Source: a virus
Length of the DNA stretch: 23,365 nt
Virus record (IMG/VR): IMGVR_UViG_3300022699_000162
Span: 1 to 23,365 of that record
Strand: one strand, 5' to 3'
The notes below the pieces were generated by a model. The model was not told the DNA's origin. It did no database searches and was given only the letters and a program-made list of their open reading frames with translations. This document shows, piece by piece, positions 1 through 6,289 of the stretch. Positions within the stretch are counted from its first letter, which is position 1; every line of letters begins with the position of its first letter. Both the position numbers and the translations under genes were made by a program.

Positions 1-203
1 AGGAAAGAAAAAAAGCAATATTTAAGATTAATCTCCGAAAAAAAACCAAAGAATCATTATATGATTATTTAACAAAAAACGATAAAGAGGATCTAATAAC
101 CTATTATTCTAATAAATCTGTTGTTGCATTTACAATTTCAAGCTTTCCATCAATGATAGAACGTTCGGAAGAATATACAGACATCATTTTATCACGCTCT
201 TGA
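1..203 (+). CDS. Possible 3' end of a rightward ORF entering from outside the window
   Basis: Frame 1 is open from the first base to a TGA at 201-203 and gives about 67 residues without a start. The first 35 or so are Lys/Glu-rich with a plausible helical pattern (for example KEKKQYLRLISEKK). From base 104 on it runs antisense to the leftward DIP1984-like gene, so that part may be only a shadow. If real, it is a gene converging on the leftward operon with a 100-base overlap, which is unusual in this compact genome. No family recognised. Confidence 0.2.
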   Translation, partial: ERKKAIFKINLRKKTKESLYDYLTKNDKEDLITYYSNKSVVAFTISSFPSMIERSEEYTDIILSRS

Positions 204-616
204 GGATCGAAATAGATCCTAACTTTATAATATTTAGGTTCTGAAGTATTGCTAGATCTAGTCGCTTGTGTCTGTAAGCCTCTATCTGTAAGCCTAGACC
301 AAGCATATTTTTCTTTTTCAGCAAAGCTTTGTCGTCTAAGAATCCATTGAGAAATAGACTTGGTTATTTGTTTGTTTCCAAGCTCAATTGTCACTTCAGT
401 TAATACGTTAGTTTTTTGAATACGATATTTAAGTCTTTCAATCTCTAGTAATAGGTCATGAATCGCTTGCATCCATTCAGCTACTTTCGCTTTTTGATCC
501 GGATAAAGCGGAGTGTCAAGCTCTGTATCTGCAGAAGCTAATTCAACTTTAGCTATCAAGTCATTAATCTTCTTTTCTAGTTCTTTAACTTTTTTTAAAC
601 CTTCAATGATTTTCAT
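104..616 (-). CDS. DIP1984-like protein (DUF6847-type), function unknown
   Basis: 170 aa. The start is supported by an AGAGGG ribosome binding site just upstream. The N-terminal 70 residues form a helical, coiled-coil-like segment (KKVKELEKKINDLIAKVE, then LLLEIERLKYRIQKTNVLT). The C-terminus ends in a helix closing with VNATTDLLE. This order resembles the DIP1984 family of small bacterial proteins: an LxxRxxLQxxI-type first helix, a central IxxTN motif and a terminal IxxxNxTTxL. The match is from memory of the family pattern, not a search. It is the last gene of the leftward HTH-rusA operon, with a 16-base gap after rusA. The biochemical role of the family is not established. A virion or regulatory coiled-coil protein is an alternative. 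Confidence 0.5.
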   Translation of the reverse strand: MKIIEGLKKVKELEKKINDLIAKVELASADTELDTPLYPDQKAKVAEWMQAIHDLLLEIERLKYRIQKTNVLTEVTIELGNKQITKSISQWILRRQSFAEKEKYAWSRLTDRGLQTQATRSSNTSEPKYYKVRIYFDPQERDKMMSVYSSERSIIDGKLEIVNATTDLLE

Positions 617-632
617 ATCGCCCTCTAAATTG

Positions 633-1040
633 TTACCAAATAAGTGTTATTTCCGTTCTTGGATCTTCTGAATAGATCTTTTCCATTTCAGCACGCCAAA
701 TCTGCGAATCGTCTTTATATATTAACTCATTCATAGAATCGGTAATTTTCTTGTATAAATTATCCAGGTCACCTGTCTTCTTAACATGCTTTATTTCACC
801 GTTTAACATAGCTGTTTTGCGTTTGTTTGACGTGCTGGCAGGAATGGGCATATGAAATAAGATAATCAATTCTACAGGCTCAAGAATCATTTTAAAGTCT
901 TTGCCTTCAAGATCCATTTGCATTTGTGTCTTTATCCATAGTTTAGAATTTTTAGAAGGGTCATAAGAACCCCATTTCGTAATACGAGCACGTTGTTGTG
1001 GTTCCGGCTTTCCCTTCAAGATAAGCGTTAATTCATTCAT
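633..1040 (-). CDS. rusA: RusA-family Holliday junction resolvase
   Basis: 135 aa, near the usual 120-140 aa of RusA. The diagnostic block lies at about residues 87-115: KKTGDLDNLYKK, then MNELIYKDDSQI. It supplies aspartates D91 and D93, lysines K97 and K98, and D110/D111. These correspond to the metal-binding aspartates and essential lysine of E. coli RusA (D70, D72, K76, D91). The enzyme cuts four-way DNA junctions symmetrically as a homodimer. In a phage this would resolve recombination or replication intermediates before packaging, downstream of the Bet/exonuclease pair encoded across the divergent promoter. Its start overlaps the end of the HTH gene by 8 bases, so the two are probably translationally coupled. 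Identity is confident; resolution in vivo is inferred. Confidence 0.9.
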   Translation of the reverse strand: MNELTLILKGKPEPQQRARITKWGSYDPSKNSKLWIKTQMQMDLEGKDFKMILEPVELIILFHMPIPASTSNKRKTAMLNGEIKHVKKTGDLDNLYKKITDSMNELIYKDDSQIWRAEMEKIYSEDPRTEITLIW

Positions 1041-1227
1041 GATTGTTCTTTAACAGTTCTTCGGCCTTCACCACTCCTGCAGTATAGACCTCAATTAATG
1101 TAGCGCCCATTTTTGATATGGGCTTTCCGTTTACCCAATTATAAACAGTCATTCTAGTGACGCCTAATTCTTTGGCAAGTTGTAAAACGGTTAGACCGCT
1201 TGATTGCAACCAAGTCTTTAGATCCAT
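1033..1227 (-). CDS. Cro/CI-like HTH transcriptional regulator
   Basis: 64 aa. The frame is open for a further 49 codons upstream, but the ATG at 1227 is chosen because AGAAGG lies a few bases before it and the upstream residues look non-coding and overlap the promoters. A helix-turn-helix is visible at residues 11-35: LTVLQLAKELGVTRMTVYNWVNGKP, in two stretches LTVLQLAKELG and VTRMTVYNWVNG. This is the Cro/C1/XRE pattern with Ala at the second-helix position and Val-Thr-Xxx-Xxx-Thr-Val-Tyr-Xxx-Trp in the recognition helix. There is no dimerisation or peptidase domain, so it is Cro-sized. It lies between its own leftward operon and the rightward recombination operon, where palindromes overlap both promoters. 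It therefore probably regulates that switch and itself. Its operator is not proven. Confidence 0.85.
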   Translation of the reverse strand: MDLKTWLQSSGLTVLQLAKELGVTRMTVYNWVNGKPISKMGATLIEVYTAGVVKAEELLKNNHE

Positions 1228-1248
1228 AGTCCTTCTTTTGTTGGTCGA

Positions 1249-1278
1249 AGTATAAGTACTATACAAAATAATGAGCAA
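1249..1278 (-). promoter_or_regulatory. Leftward promoter of the HTH-rusA operon with overlapping palindrome
   Basis: On the minus strand a TTGCTC box (1278-1273), an 18-base spacer and TATACT (1254-1249) fit a sigma70-type promoter about 20 bases upstream of the HTH start. The imperfect palindrome GTATAAGTACTATAC (1250-1264) covers the -10 box and would be a natural operator for autorepression. A near copy, GTATAATCATTATAC, occurs at 12252-12266. Inference from consensus only. Confidence 0.5.
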
Positions 1279-1292
1279 GAAAATATCTGTCT

Positions 1293-1320
1293 TTGACTTA
1301 AAATGTAAAGTCGCTATACA
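1293..1320 (+). promoter_or_regulatory. Rightward early promoter of the bet operon
   Basis: TTGACT (1293-1298), a 16-base spacer, then TATACA (1315-1320). This is a good sigma70-like promoter facing the recombination operon. The spacer contains the inverted repeat GACTT...AAGTC (1295-1313), a second candidate operator. Transcription would start near 1327, about ten bases before the hairpin at 1337-1361. Confidence 0.6.
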
Positions 1321-1336
1321 CTCAAGTTTAATAAAA

Positions 1337-1361
1337 AGACCCACAAGGCGTAAGTGGGTCT
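1337..1361 (-). terminator. Leader hairpin, terminator in the leftward sense
   Basis: AGACCCAC (1337-1344) pairs with GTGGGTCT (1354-1361) around a 9-base loop. Read leftward the stem is followed by TTTTATT, giving a Rho-independent terminator. Read rightward it is a stable hairpin close to the 5' end of the bet mRNA. It could stop antisense transcripts from entering the promoter region, protect the mRNA end, or both. Confidence 0.6.
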
Positions 1362-1393
1362 CAAGTAACAACAATTCTTAAAGGAGATTAAGA

Positions 1394-1540
1394 ATGAATT
1401 TAAAGACACTTTTTGAAAAGTATCTTCAATTGGATCCTAATACAAGCTCATATTTTGAAGATACACAAAATTTTCTAGAAATATCAAAGGCTTATATGGA
1501 ACAACAAGAAAAGGAGGAAAAAAATGAACAAACAGAATAA
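1394..1540 (+). CDS. 48-aa leader protein upstream of bet, unknown
   Basis: The ATG at 1394 is preceded by AAAGGAG (1380-1386) and the frame runs 48 codons to TAA at 1538-1540, overlapping the bet start by 17 bases. The product begins MNLKTLFEKYLQLDP and ends in a Glu/Lys/Gln-rich tail (EQQEKEEKNEQTE). It has no membrane segment or known motif. Its strong ribosome site and the overlap suggest it is translated and coupled to bet. It could act in its own right or merely load ribosomes on bet. It is the first gene after the early promoter. Confidence 0.6.
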   Translation: MNLKTLFEKYLQLDPNTSSYFEDTQNFLEISKAYMEQQEKEEKNEQTE

Positions 1541-2261
1541 TTACTTTTCTGAAGATCAAATAGCACTATTGAAGAATCATATATGCCCCGGATTTTCTGA
1601 AGAAGAACTTCAGATATTCATGCATGCATGTAAAAGAACGGAATTAGATCCATTTATGAGACAAATATATGCAGTTAAGATCTGGAATAGCAAGCTTAAG
1701 AAATACACCATGAGCATACAAACCGGAATTGATGGATATAGATTAATAGCAGACAGGACGGGAAAATACAGTCCGGGAAGGGATACTGTATTTAACTATA
1801 CAAAAGAAAATAAACTGCTAAGCGCTTCAGCTTATGTCAAGAAAATGACGCCTGATGGTTCATGGCATGAAATCGGATCTGAGGCTTTTTGGGAGGAATA
1901 TGCTCAACGAAAGAAAGATGGTGAATTAGTGCATTTTTGGGCAACAAAACCTCATATTATGCTAGGTAAATGCGCAGAAGCCCTTGCTCTAAGAAAAGCG
2001 TTTCCTGCAGAGTTATCCGGTATTTATACAAAAGAAGAGATGCCAATAGAAGAAGAATTGCCAATAAACCAAGAAGAAGAAAAACCAATTTCAGACGATC
2101 AAGTTTTCACGCTTTCCGAGTACTTCGGAAGATTAGAAGAAAAGCGACAGAAAGACTTTCTAAAGCATTACAAGATATCAAGCCTGACCAACATAAAGGC
2201 AGGGCAATTTAAAGCTATTCTAACCACCTTAAAACGAGCAAGCGAGGTAAACAATGCCTAA
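1524..2261 (+). CDS. bet: Bet/RecT-type single-strand annealing protein
   Basis: 245 aa with a strong AAGGAGG site before the ATG. The Red-beta/RecT family signature is clear: CKRTELDPFMRQIYAV (36-51), GIDGYRLIADRTG (68-80), then MLGKCAEALALRKAFP (146-161) and GIYTKEEM (166-173). The protein coats single-stranded DNA left by a 5'-3' exonuclease and anneals it to complementary strands, in double-strand break repair and concatemer formation. The acidic segment after residue 173 (EEELPINQEEEKP) leads to a small helical C-terminal domain, the region used by this family to contact partner proteins. The stop overlaps the start of the exonuclease gene by 8 bases, so the two are translationally coupled. 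This is the usual gene order for Bet-exonuclease pairs. Confidence 0.95.
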   Translation: MNKQNNYFSEDQIALLKNHICPGFSEEELQIFMHACKRTELDPFMRQIYAVKIWNSKLKKYTMSIQTGIDGYRLIADRTGKYSPGRDTVFNYTKENKLLSASAYVKKMTPDGSWHEIGSEAFWEEYAQRKKDGELVHFWATKPHIMLGKCAEALALRKAFPAELSGIYTKEEMPIEEELPINQEEEKPISDDQVFTLSEYFGRLEEKRQKDFLKHYKISSLTNIKAGQFKAILTTLKRASEVNNA

Positions 2262-3123
2262 ATTAATCGACGTAAAACAAAACACTCCGGAATGGCACGA
2301 GTTCCGATCCATGCATATCGGCGCTTCGGAAGCTGCAACTATCTTAGGAAAGAATCCATGGGAATCCCCTTATGGCCTTTGGTATCGAAGAGTGAATGAT
2401 ATTAATATCAAAGAAAACGAAGCTATGAGAAGGGGTAAAGAACAAGAACCGTTGGCCTTAGCGCTTTATAACCTTCAGTTTGAATTGGCTTGTGAGTCTA
2501 AGGTCTTTGAACATGATAAGATTCCATTCATGAGCTGTTCTTTGGACGGTTGGGACGAACACAATAAAGTAGCCATTGAGATCAAGTGTTCGGAAAAGCT
2601 TTTCTCTCAAGCCTTAGATGGAAAGATACCCGAATATTATAACATACAAATGCAACACCAAATGGAAGTTATGGGAATTCAGTCAATGGACTATGTTGCA
2701 TTCTTCAAAGATCAAATCCAAGTGATCTACGTTGAAAGGGATCAAGATCTTATCGATAAGATCATTCTTGCCAACACAGATTTCTGGCATAAGTTAGTTT
2801 ATCTTGAAGAACCTGAAATGACAGAATCCGATTATGTGGAGATCTTGGATCCAAGGCTTCAAGTATATGTTGAAGAATACAAAACAATGAAGGCTAAGAT
2901 AGACCTTGATAACGCAAGACTAAAAGACCTGAAAGCTAAAATGATTGATCTTACGGACGGTCTTTCCTCTCAAGGCTTTGGAGCTAAGATCAGAAAGACA
3001 AAGCCAATCTATAAGACAGATTACAAGAAATATGTTGAGTCTTTAGGCGTTCAAGAAGAAGAACTTAAACCTTTCCAGAAATACCAAGACGGTCATTGGA
3101 TGATTATCTTGGAGAAGGAGTAA
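2254..3123 (+). CDS. YqaJ/lambda-type alkaline exonuclease
   Basis: 289 aa. Motifs of the YqaJ viral recombinase family appear in order: TPEWHEFR (11-18), GASEAATILGKNPW (23-36), RRGKEQEP (59-66), SLDGW (96-100, Asp98), AIEIKCS (107-113, Glu109 and Lys111) and YYNIQMQHQMEV (128-139). Together these form a PD-(D/E)XK nuclease core. Such enzymes digest the 5' strand of double-stranded DNA ends and hand the 3' overhang to the annealing protein encoded just upstream. A Lys-rich coiled region (about 210-240, KAKIDLDNARLKDLKAKM) precedes a C-terminal extension typical of the phage versions. Overlap with bet and identical orientation support a working pair. Confidence 0.95.
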   Translation: MPKLIDVKQNTPEWHEFRSMHIGASEAATILGKNPWESPYGLWYRRVNDINIKENEAMRRGKEQEPLALALYNLQFELACESKVFEHDKIPFMSCSLDGWDEHNKVAIEIKCSEKLFSQALDGKIPEYYNIQMQHQMEVMGIQSMDYVAFFKDQIQVIYVERDQDLIDKIILANTDFWHKLVYLEEPEMTESDYVEILDPRLQVYVEEYKTMKAKIDLDNARLKDLKAKMIDLTDGLSSQGFGAKIRKTKPIYKTDYKKYVESLGVQEEELKPFQKYQDGHWMIILEKE

Positions 3124-3125
3124 CA

Positions 3126-3500
3126 GTGAAACAAAACATAGATAAAACAGATGAAATCATATCAATAATAGCTAATGAATTGTCCAATAGCTATGGAGAT
3201 GTTAACTATCACTCAGCCAGATTATTACAGGCAATTGTTGGCAAAGAAGCCAGAAGGGTATTAACTGAATGTAATGGAGAATTAGACGCCTCACCAATTC
3301 TTAATTCCATTATTTCTCATATGTATTCAGTCATGATGAAAATCGAAAAAGAATATCCATTCGAACAATTAATCCACGAAGTATTTCAGTCGATTATGTC
3401 CGTAAGAGGTCGCGTTATCGTAGACAAAGTAAGAGCAATTTTTGAGGAAGATTGTATAAGGTTTATGGATCTGTACTCAGATAAGGATTCAAAGGAGTAA
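3126..3500 (+). CDS. Unknown early protein, 124 aa
   Basis: The frame is open from 3096, but GTG at 3126 is preferred because GAGAAGGAG sits directly upstream and avoids a 28-base overlap with the exonuclease. The product is largely helical by pattern, mixed charge, without transmembrane segments: an N-terminal amphipathic region (DKTDEIISIIANEL), a central SPILNSIISHMYSVMMKIEKEY and a C-terminal IFEEDCIRFMDLYSDKD. No family recognised. Position right after the exonuclease in the same transcript suggests an accessory role in early DNA metabolism, but nothing in the sequence shows it. Confidence 0.75.
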   Translation: MKQNIDKTDEIISIIANELSNSYGDVNYHSARLLQAIVGKEARRVLTECNGELDASPILNSIISHMYSVMMKIEKEYPFEQLIHEVFQSIMSVRGRVIVDKVRAIFEEDCIRFMDLYSDKDSKE

Positions 3501-3503
3501 CCA

Positions 3504-3578
3504 ATGATCAAGTTGATATTTATCTTTATCGGAACATTTATCTTGGGATATTTGTTCAGAAAGTGGGAGAAGAATTAG
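3504..3578 (+). CDS. 24-aa single-span membrane peptide
   Basis: The ATG at 3504 is preceded by AAAGGAG at 3491-3497 and the frame is closed by TAG at 3576-3578. The peptide MIKLIFIFIGTFILGYLF followed by RKWEKN is one hydrophobic helix with a positively charged tail, expected inside the cytoplasm. It fills the gap between two genes and overlaps the next by 16 bases. Such micro-proteins are common in phage early operons and may modulate a host membrane protein. Function unknown. Confidence 0.55.
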   Translation: MIKLIFIFIGTFILGYLFRKWEKN

Positions 3579-3805
3579 ATTTGGGTTTAACCAAGCGTTT
3601 AGCCGAATATCGTCAATATTTAATTAGGAAAGTAAAGTCTATGAGATATACGCCTTTGCAATACATAGTAATAAAGATGCTGACAATTATTGATCATATA
3701 TTACTTGATTTCAGCGAGACCTTTTATAATGTCGGTAACCTCTTCTTTCGAATCGCCAAAAGACTTTTGTTGTTTATTGAAAAGTTAGACAGGAGAATAA
3801 AATGA
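3563..3805 (+). CDS. Small basic helical protein, possibly membrane-associated
   Basis: Up to 80 aa. Two starts are possible: GTG at 3563 with a weak site, or TTG at 3581, which has GGGAGAAG about 8 bases upstream and fits better. The product has an amphipathic/hydrophobic stretch, PLQYIVIKMLTIIDHILLDF, then FFRIAKRLLLFIEKLDRRIK. It is rich in Lys/Arg and Ile/Leu, suggesting a peripheral membrane or helical-bundle protein. It ends four bases into the next gene (ATGA overlap). No family recognised. Confidence 0.55.
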   Translation: MGEELDLGLTKRLAEYRQYLIRKVKSMRYTPLQYIVIKMLTIIDHILLDFSETFYNVGNLFFRIAKRLLLFIEKLDRRIK

Positions 3806-4191
3806 ATATATTTAAGTTTGGAAGCCAAGATATCAATTTACACCCGGAAATAAACGCGATCAATCTTATCGATAGTAAAGCGGGGATAATTAACCTTCCC
3901 AATACGATTGATCTTTGTTTCGTTGAGATTCTGTTTCAATGCAAAGGATTGTTTGCCATTAAAAGTACTTATCCAGTCGTTATAGGAAACAAAAAGGCTA
4001 ACATTATTGTTGTTAACCCCGGGACACCCGGATATGATATGAATACGGCATTCATATTTGATCCGGAACATAATGAATGGTTTATAAGATCTATAGGTCT
4101 TTTCATGTGTTATGATTCTGAAGATTCAAAAAAAGCTATAGAAGAAATTGATAAAATCTATAAGGAAAACTATGGAATGGATATCAGTTAA
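3802..4191 (+). CDS. Unknown early protein, 129 aa
   Basis: ATG overlaps the previous stop (ATGA) and has AGGAG upstream. The product looks like a mixed alpha/beta soluble protein: MNIFKFGSQDINLHPEINAI, a strand-rich centre (LCFVEILFQCKGLFAIKS, ANIIVVNPGTPGYD) and a C-terminal helix (SKKAIEEIDKIYKENYG). Three cysteines are present but not in a metal-binding arrangement. No family is recognised. It overlaps the following DUF551-like gene by 20 bases. Confidence 0.7.
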   Translation: MNIFKFGSQDINLHPEINAINLIDSKAGIINLPNTIDLCFVEILFQCKGLFAIKSTYPVVIGNKKANIIVVNPGTPGYDMNTAFIFDPEHNEWFIRSIGLFMCYDSEDSKKAIEEIDKIYKENYGMDIS

Positions 4192-4456
4192 AGACAAACT
4201 ACCAACCATCAGGGGAATTTCAGACTTTGTTCCTGTTATGGTGATAAACGATGAAACGGCGATCTTTGCTTATTTCCGCTATCGCTACAGATTTGAAGGA
4301 GAAAAGCCCAACACTAAGGCAATTAAAGAACCTGAGTGGTATTCCTTTTGCCATTCATGCCATATTCAAGAGTTGCTTAAACTCGTAACCCATTGGTCAT
4401 ATTTACCAAAACCAAGGATATATCATGGTGACGAAGATTCCTCCTCAAACGAATGA
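4172..4456 (+). CDS. DUF551-like protein
   Basis: 94 aa. The ATG at 4172 is chosen over 4148 because the protein then begins MEWISVKDKLP, the conserved opening of DUF551, with AAGGAAAAC upstream. The matching family end VTHWSYLPKP is at about residues 76-85. DUF551 proteins are small phage and prophage proteins of unknown function. The middle here (YFRYRYRFEGEKPNTKAIKEPEWYSFCHSCHIQELLKL) is longer and more divergent, and includes a CHSCH cluster that might bind a metal. The last residues are acidic (GDEDSSSNE). A second weakly similar protein is encoded at 5240-5473. Confidence 0.75.
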   Translation: MEWISVKDKLPTIRGISDFVPVMVINDETAIFAYFRYRYRFEGEKPNTKAIKEPEWYSFCHSCHIQELLKLVTHWSYLPKPRIYHGDEDSSSNE

Positions 4457-4646
4457 AGTATATGCCGATTACGTACATAAGATAGAAGCCTTGAAAGAAG
4501 AAAACGAAAAGATCGATATGACTCAATTCATAAATGAGACGAATGAAACGGAAATGCTTGATATCCACGAAGCCTTATCCTTAGATCCGAAAGAGGTAAT
4601 AAATGAAAGTATTAATAGCATGCGAAGAAAGCCAAGTTGTTCTTAA
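4425..4646 (+). CDS. Unknown small acidic protein, 73 aa
   Basis: The start lies 32 bases inside the end of the DUF551-like gene (ATGGTGACG) and the stop lies 44 bases inside the methyltransferase-like gene. The product is Glu/Asn-rich and helical (VHKIEALKEENEKIDMTQFINETNETEM, in parts) with LDIHEALSLDPKEVINE near the end. The last eight residues come from the overlap and are Arg/Ser/Cys-rich. It is the only open frame covering 4457-4602, which supports it. No family recognised. The ribosome site (ATATATC) is poor, so translation may depend on coupling. Confidence 0.55.
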   Translation: MVTKIPPQTNEVYADYVHKIEALKEENEKIDMTQFINETNETEMLDIHEALSLDPKEVINESINSMRRKPSCS

Positions 4647-5238
4647 GGAATTTCTTTCTTTAGGCTCCGATGTTTATTCTTGTGATCTTGAGCCATGTTC
4701 CGGAGAATTCCCCGAAAGACATTTACGACAAGATGTTATTCCGTTGCTTAATGATGATTGGGATTTGATTATTGCTCATCCCCCTTGCACATATTTAACA
4801 ATATGCGGCAATAAATGGATGAATCCTAAATTTAAAGATCGTTTTCCGGATAGACAAGGACGCCGTGAGGAAGCGATAGAATTTTTCATGAAGTTTGCAT
4901 TATGCAAATGTAATCATATAGCGATCGAAAATCCTGTCGGAATAATTAGTACTACATGGAGAAAGCCTGATCAGTATGTAGAACCGTTCTGGTTTGGTGA
5001 TCCGCAAAGAAAGAAAACAGGATTATGGCTCAAGAATCTTCCGAAGCTTGAACCTACGAATATCGTTAAGCCAAAGTTGTATAAATATAAGAACGGCAAG
5101 ACCGATCCGGCATGGCATTGGGAAACAAAGGCATTAAGTCAAAAAGAAAGATCAAGAATTAGAAGTAGAACATTTACCGGATTTGCCAAAGCAATGGCCG
5201 AACAATGGTTCGAATACGTCAAAAACAAAGGAGTTTAA
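4603..5238 (+). CDS. Phage DNA cytosine methyltransferase-like protein
   Basis: 211 aa with GAGG 5-9 bases before the ATG. The start LIACEESQ (4-11) matches the S-adenosylmethionine-binding motif I region of this phage family, followed by CDLEP (27-31). HPPCTYLT (59-66) carries the Pro-Cys catalytic motif IV of C5-cytosine methylases, and ENPVG (109-113) is the motif VI-like ENV equivalent. The C-terminal RSRTFTGFAKAMAEQW is typical. It is much shorter than classical Dcm enzymes and lacks an obvious target-recognition domain, so its specificity cannot be read. The likely role is self-modification against restriction, since no partner endonuclease is visible. Whether it is active is an inference. 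Confidence 0.75.
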   Translation: MKVLIACEESQVVLKEFLSLGSDVYSCDLEPCSGEFPERHLRQDVIPLLNDDWDLIIAHPPCTYLTICGNKWMNPKFKDRFPDRQGRREEAIEFFMKFALCKCNHIAIENPVGIISTTWRKPDQYVEPFWFGDPQRKKTGLWLKNLPKLEPTNIVKPKLYKYKNGKTDPAWHWETKALSQKERSRIRSRTFTGFAKAMAEQWFEYVKNKGV

Positions 5239-5239
5239 G

Positions 5240-5473
5240 ATGATTGAATGGCATATATTTGATAAAGAAGAGCCTTCAAAAGAAGGTAAATTATTAATTT
5301 TAATTAACGGAGAGATGTTTTTCGGAGAAAGTAAAACAAGATATTTCTCTGCCGAATTAGATCTACGAGATATAATTAAATTTTACATTCATCCTCAAAG
5401 CAAATGGTTATTACCTGTTCATTATGCAAAGCCATCACATTGGGCATATTTAAACAATCCTGAAGACTCCTAG
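5240..5473 (+). CDS. Small DUF551-resembling protein, 77 aa
   Basis: The ATG at 5240 has AAAGGAG 6 bases upstream. The longer frame from 5183 lies inside the methyltransferase gene and is rejected. The sequence opens MIEWHIFDKEEPSKEGKLL and ends near PSHWAYLNNPE. This echoes the EW...P...THW.YLP layout of the DUF551-like protein at 4172-4456, with a WLLPV motif between. The similarity is weak and could be convergent. It is the last tightly packed gene before a 90-base gap. Function unknown. Confidence 0.65.
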   Translation: MIEWHIFDKEEPSKEGKLLILINGEMFFGESKTRYFSAELDLRDIIKFYIHPQSKWLLPVHYAKPSHWAYLNNPEDS

Positions 5474-5563
5474 AATCAACGATCTTCCGTTAAAGGTCAT
5501 ATCATACAGCCCAAGCATAGATAATCAATTTAAGAACAATTAAACACCAAAATAAGGAGATTT

Positions 5564-5809
5564 ATGTTCATAGAATTAACAACAAATTCAAGCTACGACA
5601 TTGAAGGCGGAATTTTATCAATCTTTCCGAACAAAACAGATTGTATTCATTTCACGATAGATTCGGTCGCTTCAATCCATGAGTTTAGGTCTGAATGCGA
5701 AATCGTGACATTCGCGGAAAATTATAAGCTTTTCAACATGGAAGGGCCGGTGATGGGATATATCATCAAAGCTTTGTTAGACAGTTTAAAAGAATACGAT
5801 AAAGATTAA
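5564..5809 (+). CDS. Unknown small protein closing the early operon, 81 aa
   Basis: ATG preceded by AAGGAG. The product is acidic, mixed alpha/beta by pattern: MFIELTTNSSYDIEGGILSI, CIHFTIDSVASIHEFRSECE, then a C-terminal helix MGYIIKALLDSLKEYDKD. No membrane segment or known motif. It is separated from the previous gene by 90 bases that contain no recognised signal, and is followed at once by the convergent terminator zone. Confidence 0.7.
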   Translation: MFIELTTNSSYDIEGGILSIFPNKTDCIHFTIDSVASIHEFRSECEIVTFAENYKLFNMEGPVMGYIIKALLDSLKEYDKD

Positions 5810-5811
5810 AA

Positions 5812-5837
5812 AAGAAGGGGCTATTTTTGGTAGCCCC
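5812..5837 (-). terminator. Terminator of the leftward primase operon
   Basis: GGGGCTA (5817-5823) and TAGCCCC (5831-5837) form a 7-bp GC-rich stem with a 7-base loop. Reading leftward it is followed by TTCTTTTTTAA, the standard Rho-independent layout. It lies past the end of the leftward gene ending at 5927. Confidence 0.75.
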
Positions 5838-5907
5838 GCATGAAGAATAATCATGATTTGACTTTTTTACAGGCAAGTCTAAACTGATCTAGTTGGTCTT
5901 ACGAACG

Positions 5908-5940
5908 AGATAGTCGAATTCTATCTTTATCCTTTTTTTA
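5908..5940 (+). terminator. Probable terminator of the rightward early operon
   Basis: AGATAG (5908-5913) pairs with CTATCT (5921-5926), loop TCGAATT, then a long T-rich tract to 5940. The stem is short and AT-rich, so it is weaker than its convergent partner at 5812-5837. It reaches the last codons of the leftward gene ending at 5927. Confidence 0.5.
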
Positions 5941-6289
5941 TTTTCAAGTCAGATTCCGGCAACAAAAACACCCATCCGGATAAGTGACACAATAGAAAGC
6001 CTTTATCGATTCTTTTTTTGGCCTCTTCTACCCATGTTTTATCTTCCACAATCTTTAACGCTTCCATATTTAAAAGCCCCCCGGGAGTTCCTTTAGGAAT
6101 ATGTAAATAGCGAGAGACTATCTTTCTTTTAAGTATTATGTTTTGTTCGTGATAGGCAAGAACAATTTTCTTTTGCCAAGCCATCCTTTTCTTTACTTTT
6201 TCGTTTTCCATATTTATGGAAACGATAATCTCTTTTGAAGCTTTCTTCTTTTTCTTCGATTCTTTTTTTAGTAAATCTCCAAGCTTCAT
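5927..6289 (-). CDS. Small basic protein in the primase operon, 120 aa
   Basis: The ATG at 6289 overlaps the primase stop (ATGA) and is preceded by GGTGAAGG. The frame is open nine codons further but that part lies in the primase gene. The N-terminus is very basic (MKLGDLLKKESKKKKKASKE), followed by a helical region (ENEKVKKRMAWQKKIVLAYHEQ) and a compact C-terminal part with IPKGTPGGLLN and LSGWVFLLPESDLKI. The Lys-rich N-terminus suggests nucleic-acid binding. Being coupled to the primase-helicase, it may be a replication accessory protein such as a loader. No family recognised. Confidence 0.7.
   Translation of the reverse strand: MKLGDLLKKESKKKKKASKEIIVSINMENEKVKKRMAWQKKIVLAYHEQNIILKRKIVSRYLHIPKGTPGGLLNMEALKIVEDKTWVEEAKKRIDKGFLLCHLSGWVFLLPESDLKIKKG

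Noticed and set aside
1228-1374. Longer N-terminal extension of the HTH protein to 113 aa
   Set aside because: The extension would cover both divergent promoters and the operators, and the internal ATG at 1227 has a proper ribosome site.
5860-5879. GACTT...AAGTC inverted repeat with TTGACT as a rightward promoter
   Set aside because: No acceptable -10 box follows at 16-18 bases, and the only genes downstream are on the other strand.
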